Assembly (NCBI GenBank): GCA_947382415.1
Contig: CANCYO010000005.1
Coordinates: forward strand, 25,685 to 89,684
Origin: an uncultured Lachnospiraceae bacterium
GTDB lineage: Bacteria; Bacillota; Clostridia; Lachnospirales; Lachnospiraceae
DNA length: 64,000 bases
Reading direction: 5' to 3'
Numbering within the stretch: the first letter of the stretch is position 1; each line of letters opens with the position of its first letter. The notes under the pieces were generated by a model, which saw only the letters and a list, made by a program, of their open reading frames with translations, was not told the DNA's origin and did no database searches. Below are positions 8,059 to 17,076 of this stretch, piece by piece. Position numbers and translations under genes: made by a program.

Positions 8059-9429
8059 ATGAAAAAGATACATAACAGAATCTGCGGATTCCTGTCTGCG
8101 GTCTGTCTGATTGCGGGAACGCTCATACCAGGGCAGCCGGTCTGTGCCGCCGACAGAGTGCAGTCCGTGGGGGAGGAGATTGTCATTGTTATCGACCCGG
8201 GACATGGCGGGAGCAACAAGGGCACCCAGTCAGGACACACCATCGAAAAAGAAATGACCATGGTCACTGCCATGACCATGTATCAGGAGCTTGAAAAGTA
8301 TGACAATGTGAAAGTTTATCTGACACATACCGACGATCGTGATATGTCTTTGAAGGAAAGAGCCGAGTTTGCCGCCGGAGTGGGAGCGGATTTTATGTTC
8401 AGCATCCATTATAACGCCTCGGAAAACCACAGTATGTATGGATCGGAAGTCTGGATATCCTGCGAAAAGCCCTACAATGCCTACGGATATCAGTTCGGTT
8501 ATCTGCATCTGCAGGCCATGCAGGAGAAAGGGCTGTTTATTCGCGGCGTAAAGAACCGGATGAACGACGAGGGGACGGATTACTATGGCGTCATCCGCGA
8601 GGCGGCGGCGCTCTCAGTGCCTGCGTTGATCATAGAGCACTGTTATGTGGACGAGGAGCGGGATGCGGATTATATTCAGAATGAGGAAGGATTTGCCGAG
8701 TTTGGCAGGATAGATGCTCTGTCCGTGGCAAAATATTTCGGCCTCAAAAGCAGTTCGCTGGGAGTGGATTACAGCGAGGAAGCCACAAAGCTTCAGCCTG
8801 CCTCCGCGGACAGTCTGGTGCAGTATACCCTGATGGACAAAACCGATCCGGACGTCTGTGAGATCGAACTGCGGGAATGCGACTACGACACAGGGGAAGT
8901 GCAGCTCACCGTCCGGGCGGCAGACTATGATACCCCCCTGATCTATTATGATTACAGCATTGACAACGGACAGAACTGGTCCCGGCTGGAGAGCTGGCCG
9001 GGAAGCAATGCTCTGACATGGGAATATACAGACACGTTTCAGCTTGATCTGACAATCCCGGGCGGCGTACGCCCCAATATCATCCTCAGGGCGTACAATC
9101 TGGCGGATTTATATACCCGCAGCAATACTCTGTCATTTGAACAGGCCATTGCCCGGCACACAGAGTCCGACGCCAAACCTGACTCAGAGGAGAACGGTGA
9201 GCCCGAGGAGATTATACCGGCCGCCGCGCCCATAGATCACACCCGCAAATCCATAGGGACCACCACCTTCATGCCCACAGTTGACGAAATCGGGGAGGAA
9301 GATGCCACCGTGGGTGTGCTGACATTCCTGAAGCTCTGTCTGGCATTCGTGATCGTACTGTTTTTTATCGTGCTGACCACACAGTTTGTCAATTACCGCA
9401 AAAGGTGGAACCGCAGGCACAGGAGATAA
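8059..9429 (+). CDS. Membrane-anchored N-acetylmuramoyl-L-alanine amidase (Amidase_3)
   Basis: 456 residues. The ATG at 8059 follows GGGAGAG by 6 bases. An N-terminal signal peptide ends near 'GQPVCAADR'. The catalytic domain (about 35-230) carries the zinc amidase set: His in 'VIDPGHGGSNKG', Glu in 'TIEKEMT', His in 'FSIHYNA' and the catalytic Glu in 'ALIIEHCYVDEE'. It cleaves the bond between MurNAc and the stem peptide. A beta-rich Ig-like region follows (about 255-365), then an acidic linker and a C-terminal transmembrane helix ('FLKLCLAFVIVLFFIVLTTQ') with a basic tail. A C-terminal anchor would hold the enzyme on the outer membrane face rather than release it. The 3' end overlaps convergent ylbJ by 37 bases. 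Confidence 0.88.
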   Translation: MKKIHNRICGFLSAVCLIAGTLIPGQPVCAADRVQSVGEEIVIVIDPGHGGSNKGTQSGHTIEKEMTMVTAMTMYQELEKYDNVKVYLTHTDDRDMSLKERAEFAAGVGADFMFSIHYNASENHSMYGSEVWISCEKPYNAYGYQFGYLHLQAMQEKGLFIRGVKNRMNDEGTDYYGVIREAAALSVPALIIEHCYVDEERDADYIQNEEGFAEFGRIDALSVAKYFGLKSSSLGVDYSEEATKLQPASADSLVQYTLMDKTDPDVCEIELRECDYDTGEVQLTVRAADYDTPLIYYDYSIDNGQNWSRLESWPGSNALTWEYTDTFQLDLTIPGGVRPNIILRAYNLADLYTRSNTLSFEQAIARHTESDAKPDSEENGEPEEIIPAAAPIDHTRKSIGTTTFMPTVDEIGEEDATVGVLTFLKLCLAFVIVLFFIVLTTQFVNYRKRWNRRHRR

Positions 9430-10334
9430 TAGCCTGCCGTCAGCGCTGTGAGTATCAACTTATGTAACACATAATCGCCGATGGACAGATCGGTCTGTCC
9501 GATACAGGTATAGGTCTGGGCAATACAGGAAAAGCCGCCAAACGGAAGAAGGATCAGGGAATAGAGCGGCATGAGATTTCCAAGAAGCTTTAACCCTCCC
9601 GTAATCTCCAAAAGCGGCGCGATGACCCGCGGCTCCTTCCCGATCAGCAGATGGGGCAAGAGCATCAGCAGATTAAAGAGCACCATGTAGCCGCCCAGCA
9701 TCAGCATACTCTGCAGGGAGGTGCGGATCGACTCATCCAGTGCGCGAAGCAGCTTCTGTGTGCCGGGAGGCTGCAGATTTACGGCGGCTGCCCCATGGGT
9801 TCCTGAGGCCTGACAGAGATTCCGGTACCTGGTGTATCTCAGCAAAAGACCATACAGCAGCGGTATACCATACATGCCAAACAGACAGGGCGCGATCCTG
9901 CCACAGCCGATCAGGGGCAGGGCGAAGCTCACAAAGTAGACGGGGCCGATATTGTTGCAGAAAGCCAGCAGATAAGTTCCCTCCTCCCGGCTTAACATCC
10001 CCCGCTCATACAGATCGGCCACGCATTTTGCACCCATGGGAAAACCGCACATAAAGCCCATGATCATCACATAACACACATTGCGCCGCACGTGGAACAA
10101 CGGTCTCACAAAAGGATAGACCAAAGTGGTAAAGCCTTCGGTGAGCCCCATGCGGATCAGCGTACCGGAGAGTATCATAAAGGGCATCAGCGTGGGAATC
10201 ATATTGCGATACCAGAGATCCAGACCCGTGAACGCATAATGGAGACTCAGACGGGAGTTGGTCAGAATACAGAATGTAAGGAGCAAAAAGACTGTTGTAT
10301 AGAGCAGATCCATAAACCTGTTTTTTTTGCACAT
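9393..10334 (-). CDS. ylbJ: YlbJ-like sporulation integral membrane protein (nucleoside-recognition domain)
   Basis: 313 residues with about eight hydrophobic segments. The motifs 'MIPTLMPFMILSGTLIRMG', 'GFMCGFPMGAKCVADLYERG' and 'FCNNIGPVYFVSFAL' are those of the YlbJ/SpoVB-associated 'Gate' (nucleoside recognition) membrane family. In B. subtilis ylbJ is a sigma-E gene needed for spore cortex formation. The conserved location next to rsmD and coaD supports the name, although here the gene is on the opposite strand and convergent with the amidase. The start has only a weak ribosome binding site; the ATG at 10313 is an alternative. It is the only likely sporulation gene in the window. Confidence 0.75.
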   Translation of the reverse strand: MCKKNRFMDLLYTTVFLLLTFCILTNSRLSLHYAFTGLDLWYRNMIPTLMPFMILSGTLIRMGLTEGFTTLVYPFVRPLFHVRRNVCYVMIMGFMCGFPMGAKCVADLYERGMLSREEGTYLLAFCNNIGPVYFVSFALPLIGCGRIAPCLFGMYGIPLLYGLLLRYTRYRNLCQASGTHGAAAVNLQPPGTQKLLRALDESIRTSLQSMLMLGGYMVLFNLLMLLPHLLIGKEPRVIAPLLEITGGLKLLGNLMPLYSLILLPFGGFSCIAQTYTCIGQTDLSIGDYVLHKLILTALTAGYYLLCLRFHLLR

Positions 10335-10391
10335 AAATTTTTCCGTGGACAGCTATCGTTGATTATATATATGACACAGAAGGGATCAGAC

Positions 10392-11768
10392 ATGCGCCTG
10401 GACAGATTTTTATGCCAATTGAATATGGGAAGCCGCACGGAGGTGAAGAATCTGATCCGCAGAGGACAGGTGACTGTAAACGGGGAGCCTGCCATGTCGC
10501 CGGAACAAAAAATTGACGAGAATGCGGACAGCGTCATATGCCGTGGACAGCTTCTGCGTTATCAGGCTCATGTCTATTATATGTTGAACAAGCCAAAGGG
10601 CGTGGTGTCCGCCACAAAAGACCATCATGATAAGACCGTGCTGGATCTGCTGCGTCCCACGCTTCCCGAGCAGGACAGGAAGCGGGACATCGCGCCTGTG
10701 GGCCGTCTGGACAAGGACACGGAGGGACTCCTGCTGCTTACGGACGACGGCGCTCTGGCCCACGAGCTGCTCTCACCCGGCAGGCATGTGAACAAGACCT
10801 ATCTGGTGGAGACGGCAAAGCCCCTTGCCGAAGCGGATATCCGCGCACTGGAGTCAGGCGTGGATATCGGAGAGAAGAGAAATACGCTGCCCGCCGCCGT
10901 GGAAGTTCTGGAGCCGGGACTTATCCGGCTCACTATCTGCGAGGGCAGATTCCATCAGGTGAAACGCATGCTGCAGGCCGTGCGCAATGAAGTCATGTCA
11001 CTGAAACGGGTGGGATTTGGACCGCTTGCATTGGACGAACTGCTTCCGCCCGGAACCGCAAGACCACTGACGCAGGAGGAAATTCATGCCCTGCAGTTTC
11101 AGCCGTCCATCCGTCCTCCCGTGCTGGATGACATCGAAGCCGTGATCTTTGATCTGGACGGCACACTGGTGGACTCCATGTGGATCTGGCATGATATCGA
11201 CGTGGAGTATCTGGGTCGGTACGGCATCCCCATTCCCGACAGGCTGCAGGCCGACATCGAAGGCATGAGCTTTGACGAGGTGGCTCTTTATTTCAAGGAG
11301 CGCTTCGCCATCCCGGATACGCCGGAACAGATCAAGGACAGTTGGAATGCCATGGCATGGGATAAATATGAGCGGGAGGTGGGCCTCAAGCCTGGTGTGA
11401 AAACTTTTCTGGACGCCTGCAAAGCCAAAGGAATCAAGCTTGGCATCGCCACCAGCAATTCCCGAAAGCTTTTGGACAATATCTCTCAGGTGCATGGTCT
11501 GAAGGATTATTTTAACTGTACGCTGACGGGCTGTGAGATCACAAAGGGAAAGCCCGCCCCGGATATTTATCTGGCGGTGGCGGAGAAACTGGGAGTATCT
11601 CCCGGGCGTTGTCTGGTGTTTGAAGATATTATTCCCGGCATCATGGCGGGGAGAAACGCCGGCATGAAGATATGTGCCGTGGAGGACGCCTATTCCGCGG
11701 ATATCCGCATACAAAAGCAGACTCTGGCTGATTATTACATCGCGGATTACACCCAGATCATTCTCTGA
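10392..11768 (+). CDS. Fusion of RsuA-type rRNA pseudouridine synthase and HAD-family hydrolase
   Basis: 458 residues from the ATG at 10392, which stands 6 bases after AGAAGGGA. Residues 1-60 form an S4 RNA-binding domain ('MRLDRFLCQLNMGSRTEVKN'). Residues about 65-235 form an RsuA/RluB/RluE-type pseudouridine synthase with catalytic D107 in 'VGRLDKDTEGLLLLTDDG'. From about 249 a complete HAD subfamily I hydrolase follows: nucleophile D254 in 'VIFDLDGTLVDS', motif II in 'GIATSNS', the motif III lysine in 'KGKPAPDIY' and the motif IV acids in 'CLVFEDIIPGI'. No stop or start separates the halves. RsuA modifies U516 of 16S rRNA; the HAD part resembles beta-phosphoglucomutase-like phosphatases of unknown substrate. 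Both halves look intact. Confidence 0.87.
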   Translation: MRLDRFLCQLNMGSRTEVKNLIRRGQVTVNGEPAMSPEQKIDENADSVICRGQLLRYQAHVYYMLNKPKGVVSATKDHHDKTVLDLLRPTLPEQDRKRDIAPVGRLDKDTEGLLLLTDDGALAHELLSPGRHVNKTYLVETAKPLAEADIRALESGVDIGEKRNTLPAAVEVLEPGLIRLTICEGRFHQVKRMLQAVRNEVMSLKRVGFGPLALDELLPPGTARPLTQEEIHALQFQPSIRPPVLDDIEAVIFDLDGTLVDSMWIWHDIDVEYLGRYGIPIPDRLQADIEGMSFDEVALYFKERFAIPDTPEQIKDSWNAMAWDKYEREVGLKPGVKTFLDACKAKGIKLGIATSNSRKLLDNISQVHGLKDYFNCTLTGCEITKGKPAPDIYLAVAEKLGVSPGRCLVFEDIIPGIMAGRNAGMKICAVEDAYSADIRIQKQTLADYYIADYTQIIL

Positions 11769-11858
11769 CCGGATAAGACAGAACAGACATGGGAGAAACA
11801 GATAAGGAAACAGATAAGGAATTGGATAAAGGAGTATTAGATAAAGGAGTACAGGACT

Positions 11859-13841
11859 TTGGACAATACGGGATTTTTACCCGTAAACGCCGCCGATCTG
11901 GCGGAGCGCGGGATCGGACAATTGGATTTTGTCTATGTGACGGGGGACGCCTATGTGGATCATCCCTCCTTTGGGCATGCCATCATCAGCCGCGTATTGG
12001 AATCTGGCGGCTACAGCGTGGGCATCATTGCACAACCGGACTGGAAGGATGAAAAGAGCGTCACCGTTCTGGGCCGTCCGAGACTTGCTTTTCTGATTTC
12101 CGGCGGCAATATGGACAGTATGGTAAACCATTATTCCGTCTCCAAAAAGCGGCGTTCTCAGGACGCTTACACCCCCGGCGGAGTGATGGGAAAGCGCCCT
12201 GACCACGCAACGGTGGTCTATGGCAATCTCATCCGTAAAAGCTATCGGGACGTGCCCGTTATCATCGGCGGCATCGAGGCCAGTCTGCGCCGCATGGCCC
12301 ATTATGATTACTGGTCCGACAGCTTCAAGCGTTCGATTCTTCTGGACAGTCAGGCAGATTTGATCTCCTACGGCATGGGAGAAAAATCCATTCTGGAGAT
12401 TGCGGACGCCCTTGCGTCTGGGATCGCCGTGCGGGATATCTGTTTTATCCCGGGCACGGTCTACAAGACAAAGGATCTGTCCGGAATTTATCAGGGGATC
12501 ACGCTGCCCTCCTATGATGAAATGAAGGCGGACAGGACCCTCTATGCCAAAAGCTTTATGACTCAGTACGAAAACACGGATGCCTGCACGGGAAAGCCCC
12601 TGATCGAGCCTTATCCGGGAGGCACATATGTGGTGCAAAATCCCCCCCAGCCGCCCCTCACAACAGAGGAGATGGATGCGGTATATGCGCTCCCCTATAT
12701 GCGCAGATGGCATCCCTCCTACGACGCTCAGGGCGGGGTACCCGCCATCGCGGAGATCAAATACTCGCTGATCAGCAATCGCGGATGTTTTGGAGGCTGC
12801 AGTTTCTGCGCCCTGACCTTCCATCAGGGACGCACCGTTCAGGTGCGAAGCCACGAATCCATTCTGGAGGAAGCAAGACTGCTCACAAAAGAACCGGATT
12901 TTAAGGGATATATCCATGACGTCGGCGGACCTACGGCCAATTTCCGCCATCCCTCCTGCGAAAAACAGCTCACAAAGGGAGTGTGCCCCCACAGACAATG
13001 TCTGTACCCGAAACCCTGCCCCAATCTCAAAGCGGATCACAGGGATTATCTGAAACTGCTGCGGGCGCTGCGGGCCCTTCCGGGCGTCAAAAAGGTCTTC
13101 ATCCGCTCGGGCATCCGTTTTGATTATCTGCTGGCAGACCCGGACGATACCTTCTTCCGGGAACTGGTAGAACATCATGTCAGCGGCCAGCTTAAAGTGG
13201 CGCCGGAGCATATCGCAGACGCGGTTTTATGCCGCATGGGAAAGCCGGAGAACGCAGTCTATGAGCGCTTCACGGCAAAATACAAAAAACTCAATGAGAA
13301 GCTGGGAAAAAATCAGTTTCTGGTGCCGTATCTCATGTCCTCCCATCCCGGCTCCACCTTAAAGGAAGCCGTGGCGCTGGCGGAATATCTGCGGGATCTG
13401 GGCTATATGCCCGAGCAGGTGCAGGATTTTTATCCAACGCCCTCCACGCTGTCCACCGTAATGTACTATACGGGGCTGGATCCCAGAGATATGAAACCGG
13501 TGTATGTGTGCCGGAATCCCCATGAAAAGGCCATGCAGCGCGCGCTGATCCAGTACCGCAACCCCAAAAACTACGATCTGGTGTACGAGGCGCTGAAACA
13601 GGCTCACCGGGAGGATCTGATCGGCTTCGATAAAAAATGCCTGATACGCCCCCGAAAAACCGCTGCTGAGAAAAGAACTGCTGGAAAGAATACGGCCGTA
13701 GGCAATGCCGCCGGAAACAAGGCAACCGGGAAAAAGGTAACCGGAAGTAAAATAACCGGAAACAAGGCAACCGGAAACAAGGCTGCACGGCCCAGGAAAA
13801 AAACCATACGGAATACGCATCAGAAAAAAGGAAAAGGGTAA
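11859..13841 (+). CDS. ygiQ: YgiQ family radical SAM protein
   Basis: 660 residues starting at TTG, with AAAGGAG 9 bases upstream. The N-terminal 'FLPVNAADLAERG' and 'VTGDAYVDHPSFGHAII' match the YgiQ N-terminus, which fixes this start. The 4Fe-4S cluster motif CxxxCxxC is C310, C314, C317 ('CFGGCSFC'). 'HDVGGPTANF' and several further Cys (the 'CEKQLTKGVCPHRQC' region) are family features. The substrate is unknown. The last 45 residues or so are a Lys/Asn/Gly/Thr-rich repeat ('GNKATGKKVTGSKITGNKAT') that looks like in-frame repeat expansion. Upstream, GATAAAGGAGT occurs twice in tandem. Confidence 0.92.
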   Translation: MDNTGFLPVNAADLAERGIGQLDFVYVTGDAYVDHPSFGHAIISRVLESGGYSVGIIAQPDWKDEKSVTVLGRPRLAFLISGGNMDSMVNHYSVSKKRRSQDAYTPGGVMGKRPDHATVVYGNLIRKSYRDVPVIIGGIEASLRRMAHYDYWSDSFKRSILLDSQADLISYGMGEKSILEIADALASGIAVRDICFIPGTVYKTKDLSGIYQGITLPSYDEMKADRTLYAKSFMTQYENTDACTGKPLIEPYPGGTYVVQNPPQPPLTTEEMDAVYALPYMRRWHPSYDAQGGVPAIAEIKYSLISNRGCFGGCSFCALTFHQGRTVQVRSHESILEEARLLTKEPDFKGYIHDVGGPTANFRHPSCEKQLTKGVCPHRQCLYPKPCPNLKADHRDYLKLLRALRALPGVKKVFIRSGIRFDYLLADPDDTFFRELVEHHVSGQLKVAPEHIADAVLCRMGKPENAVYERFTAKYKKLNEKLGKNQFLVPYLMSSHPGSTLKEAVALAEYLRDLGYMPEQVQDFYPTPSTLSTVMYYTGLDPRDMKPVYVCRNPHEKAMQRALIQYRNPKNYDLVYEALKQAHREDLIGFDKKCLIRPRKTAAEKRTAGKNTAVGNAAGNKATGKKVTGSKITGNKATGNKAARPRKKTIRNTHQKKGKG

Positions 13842-13865
13842 ATTAAATCAAAAAGGAGAGCAGTC

Positions 13866-14648
13866 ATGAATATTGTTATTATCACCGGTGCGTCCTCCGG
13901 AATCGGACGGGAGTTCGTCCTGCGTATGGATCGCTCCTTTGCTTCCATCGATCAGTTCTGGCTGGTGGCGAGAAGCCGCGATAAGCTCACAAAGCTGGCA
14001 GCCGGCCTGCGCCACAAAAGCCGGATATTTGCCCTGGATGTGACCAGCAACGCGCAGTTGGAACGGCTTGAAACGGCAGTCAGGAGAAGCAACGCCAGGG
14101 TGCGCATGCTGATCAACTGCGCGGGTTATGGGATCATGGGGGCCTTTGCGGAGCAGGAGCGCAAGTCGGAAACCGGCATGGTGCGCTTAAACTGTGAGGC
14201 ACTGACCAATATCACCCATCGCATGATTCCCTATATGAGGCGCGGAAGCCGTATTATCCAGATGGCCTCAAGCGCCGCGTTCCTGCCCCAGACAGACTTT
14301 GCGGTCTACGCCGCCAGCAAGGCCTATGTGCTCCGTTTTTCCCAGGCGCTGGGGGAAGAACTGCGGGAGAGAGGCATCTATGTGACCAGCGTCTGTCCGG
14401 GTCCCGTGGATACGCCCTTTTTTGACATCGCAGAGCGGACAGGTAAAACCCTTGCCATCAAGAAATACACCATGGTGCAGCCCGACAGGGTGGTGGAGAA
14501 GGCATTGCGGGACTCTCTGCACAGACGGTCAAAATCTGTGTACAGTCTGCCCATCAAAGGCGTGGAGCTGTTGGCCTGGATCGTACCCCATCAACTGGCG
14601 CTGAAATGTATGCGAAAGATGAAAGTTCTGAACGAAGGGATAAAATAA
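13866..14648 (+). CDS. Short-chain dehydrogenase/reductase (SDR)
   Basis: 260 residues, a classical SDR. The dinucleotide loop is 'TGASSGIG' (7-14), the structural motif is 'NCAGYG' (84-89), and the catalytic set is S135/S136 with Y148 and K152 ('YAASK'). 'VCPGPVDTPFF' is the usual PG motif after the active site. The ribosome binding site AAAAGGAG precedes the ATG. The substrate cannot be deduced; relatives are often annotated as acyl-reductase-like DltE-type SDRs. It is followed two bases later by a two-TM protein, so both are probably in one transcript with ygiQ. Confidence 0.88.
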   Translation: MNIVIITGASSGIGREFVLRMDRSFASIDQFWLVARSRDKLTKLAAGLRHKSRIFALDVTSNAQLERLETAVRRSNARVRMLINCAGYGIMGAFAEQERKSETGMVRLNCEALTNITHRMIPYMRRGSRIIQMASSAAFLPQTDFAVYAASKAYVLRFSQALGEELRERGIYVTSVCPGPVDTPFFDIAERTGKTLAIKKYTMVQPDRVVEKALRDSLHRRSKSVYSLPIKGVELLAWIVPHQLALKCMRKMKVLNEGIK

Positions 14649-14650
14649 AA

Positions 14651-15235
14651 ATGAAGTTTTCAAGACTGTTTTTGAACGACGACTATAAAGGTACCAGGGA
14701 TTACCTGAAAATACAGGGCCGCTATGAGCTGGCCCGCACGATCCTGTATTTTGCCATTTCCCTCAGCCTGTTTATCGCGGGAATCGTGGCCACGGGAGAC
14801 CGTCTGAATCTGTTGACCATCGTGGCTGTGCTGGGCTGTCTGCCTGCCTGTAAGAGCGCCATCGACGCATTTATGTTTCTGCGCTACAAAGGCTGCAGCC
14901 CTGAGCACATCGATGCCATAGAGGCGCATATGGAAGGCCTCTGCGGACTTTACGACAGGATATTTACCTCCTACGACAAAAATTTCCAGGTGGCACATAT
15001 CACCGTGAAGGGCAATACCCTTTGCGGTTACACACAGGATGAAGCTTTTGACGAGCAGAAGTTTTACACTCATATCACGGATATTCTGAAAAAGGACGGC
15101 TTCAGGGATGTGTCTGTGAAGATTTTCAGTGATATCAATAAATATACGGCACGGCTGGAACAGTTGAAGGAGCTGGACGCGGAGGAACGCAATACCGCGG
15201 GTATTGTCAATACCTTAAACAGTGTGTCCCTGTAG
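14651..15235 (+). CDS. Hypothetical protein with two membrane segments
   Basis: 194 residues. I do not recognise a family. Two adjacent hydrophobic stretches near residues 28-46 ('ILYFAISLSLFIAGIVATG') and 52-75 form a hairpin in the membrane; the rest (about 80-194) is a soluble, charged domain facing the cytosol if the positive-inside rule holds ('YKGTRDYLKIQGRYELAR' precedes the first helix). Start chosen at the ATG after GAAGGGA; an upstream in-frame ATG at 14606 lies inside the SDR gene. It sits between the SDR and an RluA-type enzyme. Confidence 0.72.
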   Translation: MKFSRLFLNDDYKGTRDYLKIQGRYELARTILYFAISLSLFIAGIVATGDRLNLLTIVAVLGCLPACKSAIDAFMFLRYKGCSPEHIDAIEAHMEGLCGLYDRIFTSYDKNFQVAHITVKGNTLCGYTQDEAFDEQKFYTHITDILKKDGFRDVSVKIFSDINKYTARLEQLKELDAEERNTAGIVNTLNSVSL

Positions 15236-15302
15236 CGGGAGAAGAGCAGATACCGACAGTGTAGAGCGGAAATTATCCACAGTCACAGCAAGAGGGAACG
15301 AT

Positions 15303-16403
15303 ATGCAGGAGATGACCGTCGGCCCCAATCAGGCCGGACAGAGATTAGACAAGTTTTTGCATAAGTGTCTGCCGGAAGCGCAGAACAGCTTTTTATACAG
15401 GATGCTGCGCAAAAAGAATATAACCCTGAACGGAAAACGGGCGGAAGGAAAAGAGATTCTGACACAGGGAGACGTGGTGAGAATGTTTTTTGCCGAGGAG
15501 ACTTTTCTGAAATTTTCAGGGCAGGCCCGGCAGAACTCCCAGACATCCATGTCAGGAAAGCGTAATCCGCAGGGGCAGGATTTACCCAGGCAGGATTCAA
15601 ATGGGCATGCCTCCTGTGCGTATGCTTCCCACAGGGATGACGTCAGCGCATATCTTGCCGCCTACAGGCAGCTTGAGGGGATATCTGTGATCTGCGAAGA
15701 TACGGATATGCTGATCTTAGACAAGCCCGCGGGCATTTTATCACAGAAGGCCAAAGATTCCGATCTGAGCCTGAATGAATGGTTGATAGGGTATCTGCTG
15801 GAGACAGGAGCCATCGACGCCCGGGAGCTTCGCACCTTCAAGCCCTCTGTGTGCAACCGTCTGGACCGCAATACCAGCGGACTGGTGCTGTGCGGCAAGA
15901 CGCTTCCGGGAACGCAGGCTCTCAGCGCGGCCATCCGCGAGAGGCGGATATCCAAATTCTACCGGACGATCTGCGTGGGAGAGCTGCGGGAAGACATCCG
16001 GCTGGACGGATATCTGCAAAAAGATACAGATGCCAATAAGGTGAATATTCTGACCGTTGATGCGGCGACAGAAAATACGCAATACAGAAAGACTTCTGCG
16101 GTCAGCACGGTCTGCCATCCCCTTGGTTCCACAGGCCGTTATACCCTGCTGGAGGTGGAGCTCATCACCGGCAAAACCCATCAGATACGGGCACATCTGG
16201 CAGGCATCGGCCATCCTCTGATCGGGGATTATAAATACGGCGACCGGAAGATAAACGATATGCTGAAGACTCAATACGGTCTGGAACATCAGCTTCTCCA
16301 TGCTTACAGGATCGTCATGCCAAAGCAGGAGAGCGCATTTATCGCCCCATATCCCGAACAGTTTAAGTCTCTGGCAAAGGCTCTGGGACTGAATGCCTTT
16401 TAA
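15303..16403 (+). CDS. RluA-family 23S rRNA pseudouridine synthase
   Basis: 366 residues from the ATG at 15303, after AGAGGGAACG. An S4 domain occupies about 1-65 ('GQRLDKFLHKCLPEAQNSFL'). The catalytic domain starts near residue 120; the catalytic aspartate is D188 in 'NRLDRNTSGLVLCG', where most family members have HRLD. 'GKTHQIRAHLAGIGHPLIGD' is the typical C-terminal motif. Between the two domains lies a hydrophilic insert of about 40 residues rich in Gln and Ser ('GQARQNSQTSMSGKRNPQ'), longer than usual. It is most like RluC/RluD-type enzymes of Clostridia; the target uridine is not known. A second paralogue lies at 59461-60375. Confidence 0.88.
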   Translation: MQEMTVGPNQAGQRLDKFLHKCLPEAQNSFLYRMLRKKNITLNGKRAEGKEILTQGDVVRMFFAEETFLKFSGQARQNSQTSMSGKRNPQGQDLPRQDSNGHASCAYASHRDDVSAYLAAYRQLEGISVICEDTDMLILDKPAGILSQKAKDSDLSLNEWLIGYLLETGAIDARELRTFKPSVCNRLDRNTSGLVLCGKTLPGTQALSAAIRERRISKFYRTICVGELREDIRLDGYLQKDTDANKVNILTVDAATENTQYRKTSAVSTVCHPLGSTGRYTLLEVELITGKTHQIRAHLAGIGHPLIGDYKYGDRKINDMLKTQYGLEHQLLHAYRIVMPKQESAFIAPYPEQFKSLAKALGLNAF

Positions 16404-16490
16404 ACCGGAGCATTTTTTGATGGCATATATTTGACTTGATATCAATTCTTTTGCAAAGGATCCGCCCTGTATGCGGCGGAGTGGAAGAAA

Positions 16491-17024
16491 ATGGCGACAT
16501 GGAAATCCAGAGGACTGCGGGGTTCGACCCTGGAGGATATGATAAACCGCACAAATGAAAAATATATGGAAGCCGGACTGGCGCTGATCCAGAAAATACC
16601 CACGCCCATCACGCCCATCAAAATAGATAAAGAATCCAGACATATCACTCTGGCCTATTTTGAGAAGAAGAGTACCGTGGACTATATCGGCGCAGTGCAG
16701 GGAATCCCCGTGTGCTTTGACGCCAAGGAATGTGCGGTAGATACCTTCGCACTGCAGAATATCCATGAACATCAGGTGGAGTTTATGCAGAGATTTGAAA
16801 AACAGGGCGGCGTGGCATTTTTCCTGATCTATTACACACATAAGGAGCTGCTTTATTATCTGCCCTATGAGATGCTGGACTTTTTCTGGCAGAGAGCCAG
16901 GGCTGGAGGACGCAAAAGCTTTCACTTTGATGAACTCAACCCTGACTACATACTGCCCGCAAAACACGGAATCCTTGTGCCTTATCTGGACGCGCTGCAA
17001 AAGGATCTGGAAGATCGGGAGTAA
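16491..17024 (+). CDS. recU: Holliday junction resolvase RecU
   Basis: 177 residues. RecU is the Firmicutes resolvase that cleaves four-way junctions during recombination and chromosome segregation. Family stretches: 'RGSTLEDMINRTNEKYMEAG', 'KIPTPITPIKI', the nuclease core 'STVDYIGAVQGIPVCFDAKE' with D64, D77 and K79, and 'FALQNIHEHQVEFM'. The ATG follows a GGAG about 10 bases upstream. A terminator-like hairpin follows at once (17030-17066), which marks the left border of the accessory pocket. In many Firmicutes recU neighbours a penicillin-binding protein gene; that partner is absent here. Confidence 0.92.
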   Translation: MATWKSRGLRGSTLEDMINRTNEKYMEAGLALIQKIPTPITPIKIDKESRHITLAYFEKKSTVDYIGAVQGIPVCFDAKECAVDTFALQNIHEHQVEFMQRFEKQGGVAFFLIYYTHKELLYYLPYEMLDFFWQRARAGGRKSFHFDELNPDYILPAKHGILVPYLDALQKDLEDRE

Positions 17025-17029
17025 AATAC

Positions 17030-17066
17030 GGTGTAAAGCTTTAATATTTAATAAAGACTTTACACC
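17030..17066. terminator. Bidirectional terminator-like hairpin between recU and the 54-aa gene
   Basis: GGTGTAAAGCTTTA pairs with TAAAG-A-CTTTACACC (one bulged A), a stem of about 14 bp. It lies between two convergent genes and its right arm is also part of the inverted repeat described for 17047-17314. AT-rich arms supply U-rich ends on both strands. Confidence 0.55.
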
Positions 17067-17076
17067 ATATTAATGT

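Noticed and set aside
11877..13211. 444-codon minus-strand frame opposite ygiQ
   Set aside because: Shadow of the ygiQ coding frame; no family motifs and no start signals.
16519..16530. GGGTTCGACCC-like string resembling a tRNA T-arm
   Set aside because: It lies within recU, encoding a conserved RGSTLE stretch, and no acceptor or anticodon arms surround it.
15741..17000. 419-codon minus-strand frame opposite the RluA-family gene and recU
   Set aside because: It spans two recognised genes on the other strand and shows no protein-like domain.
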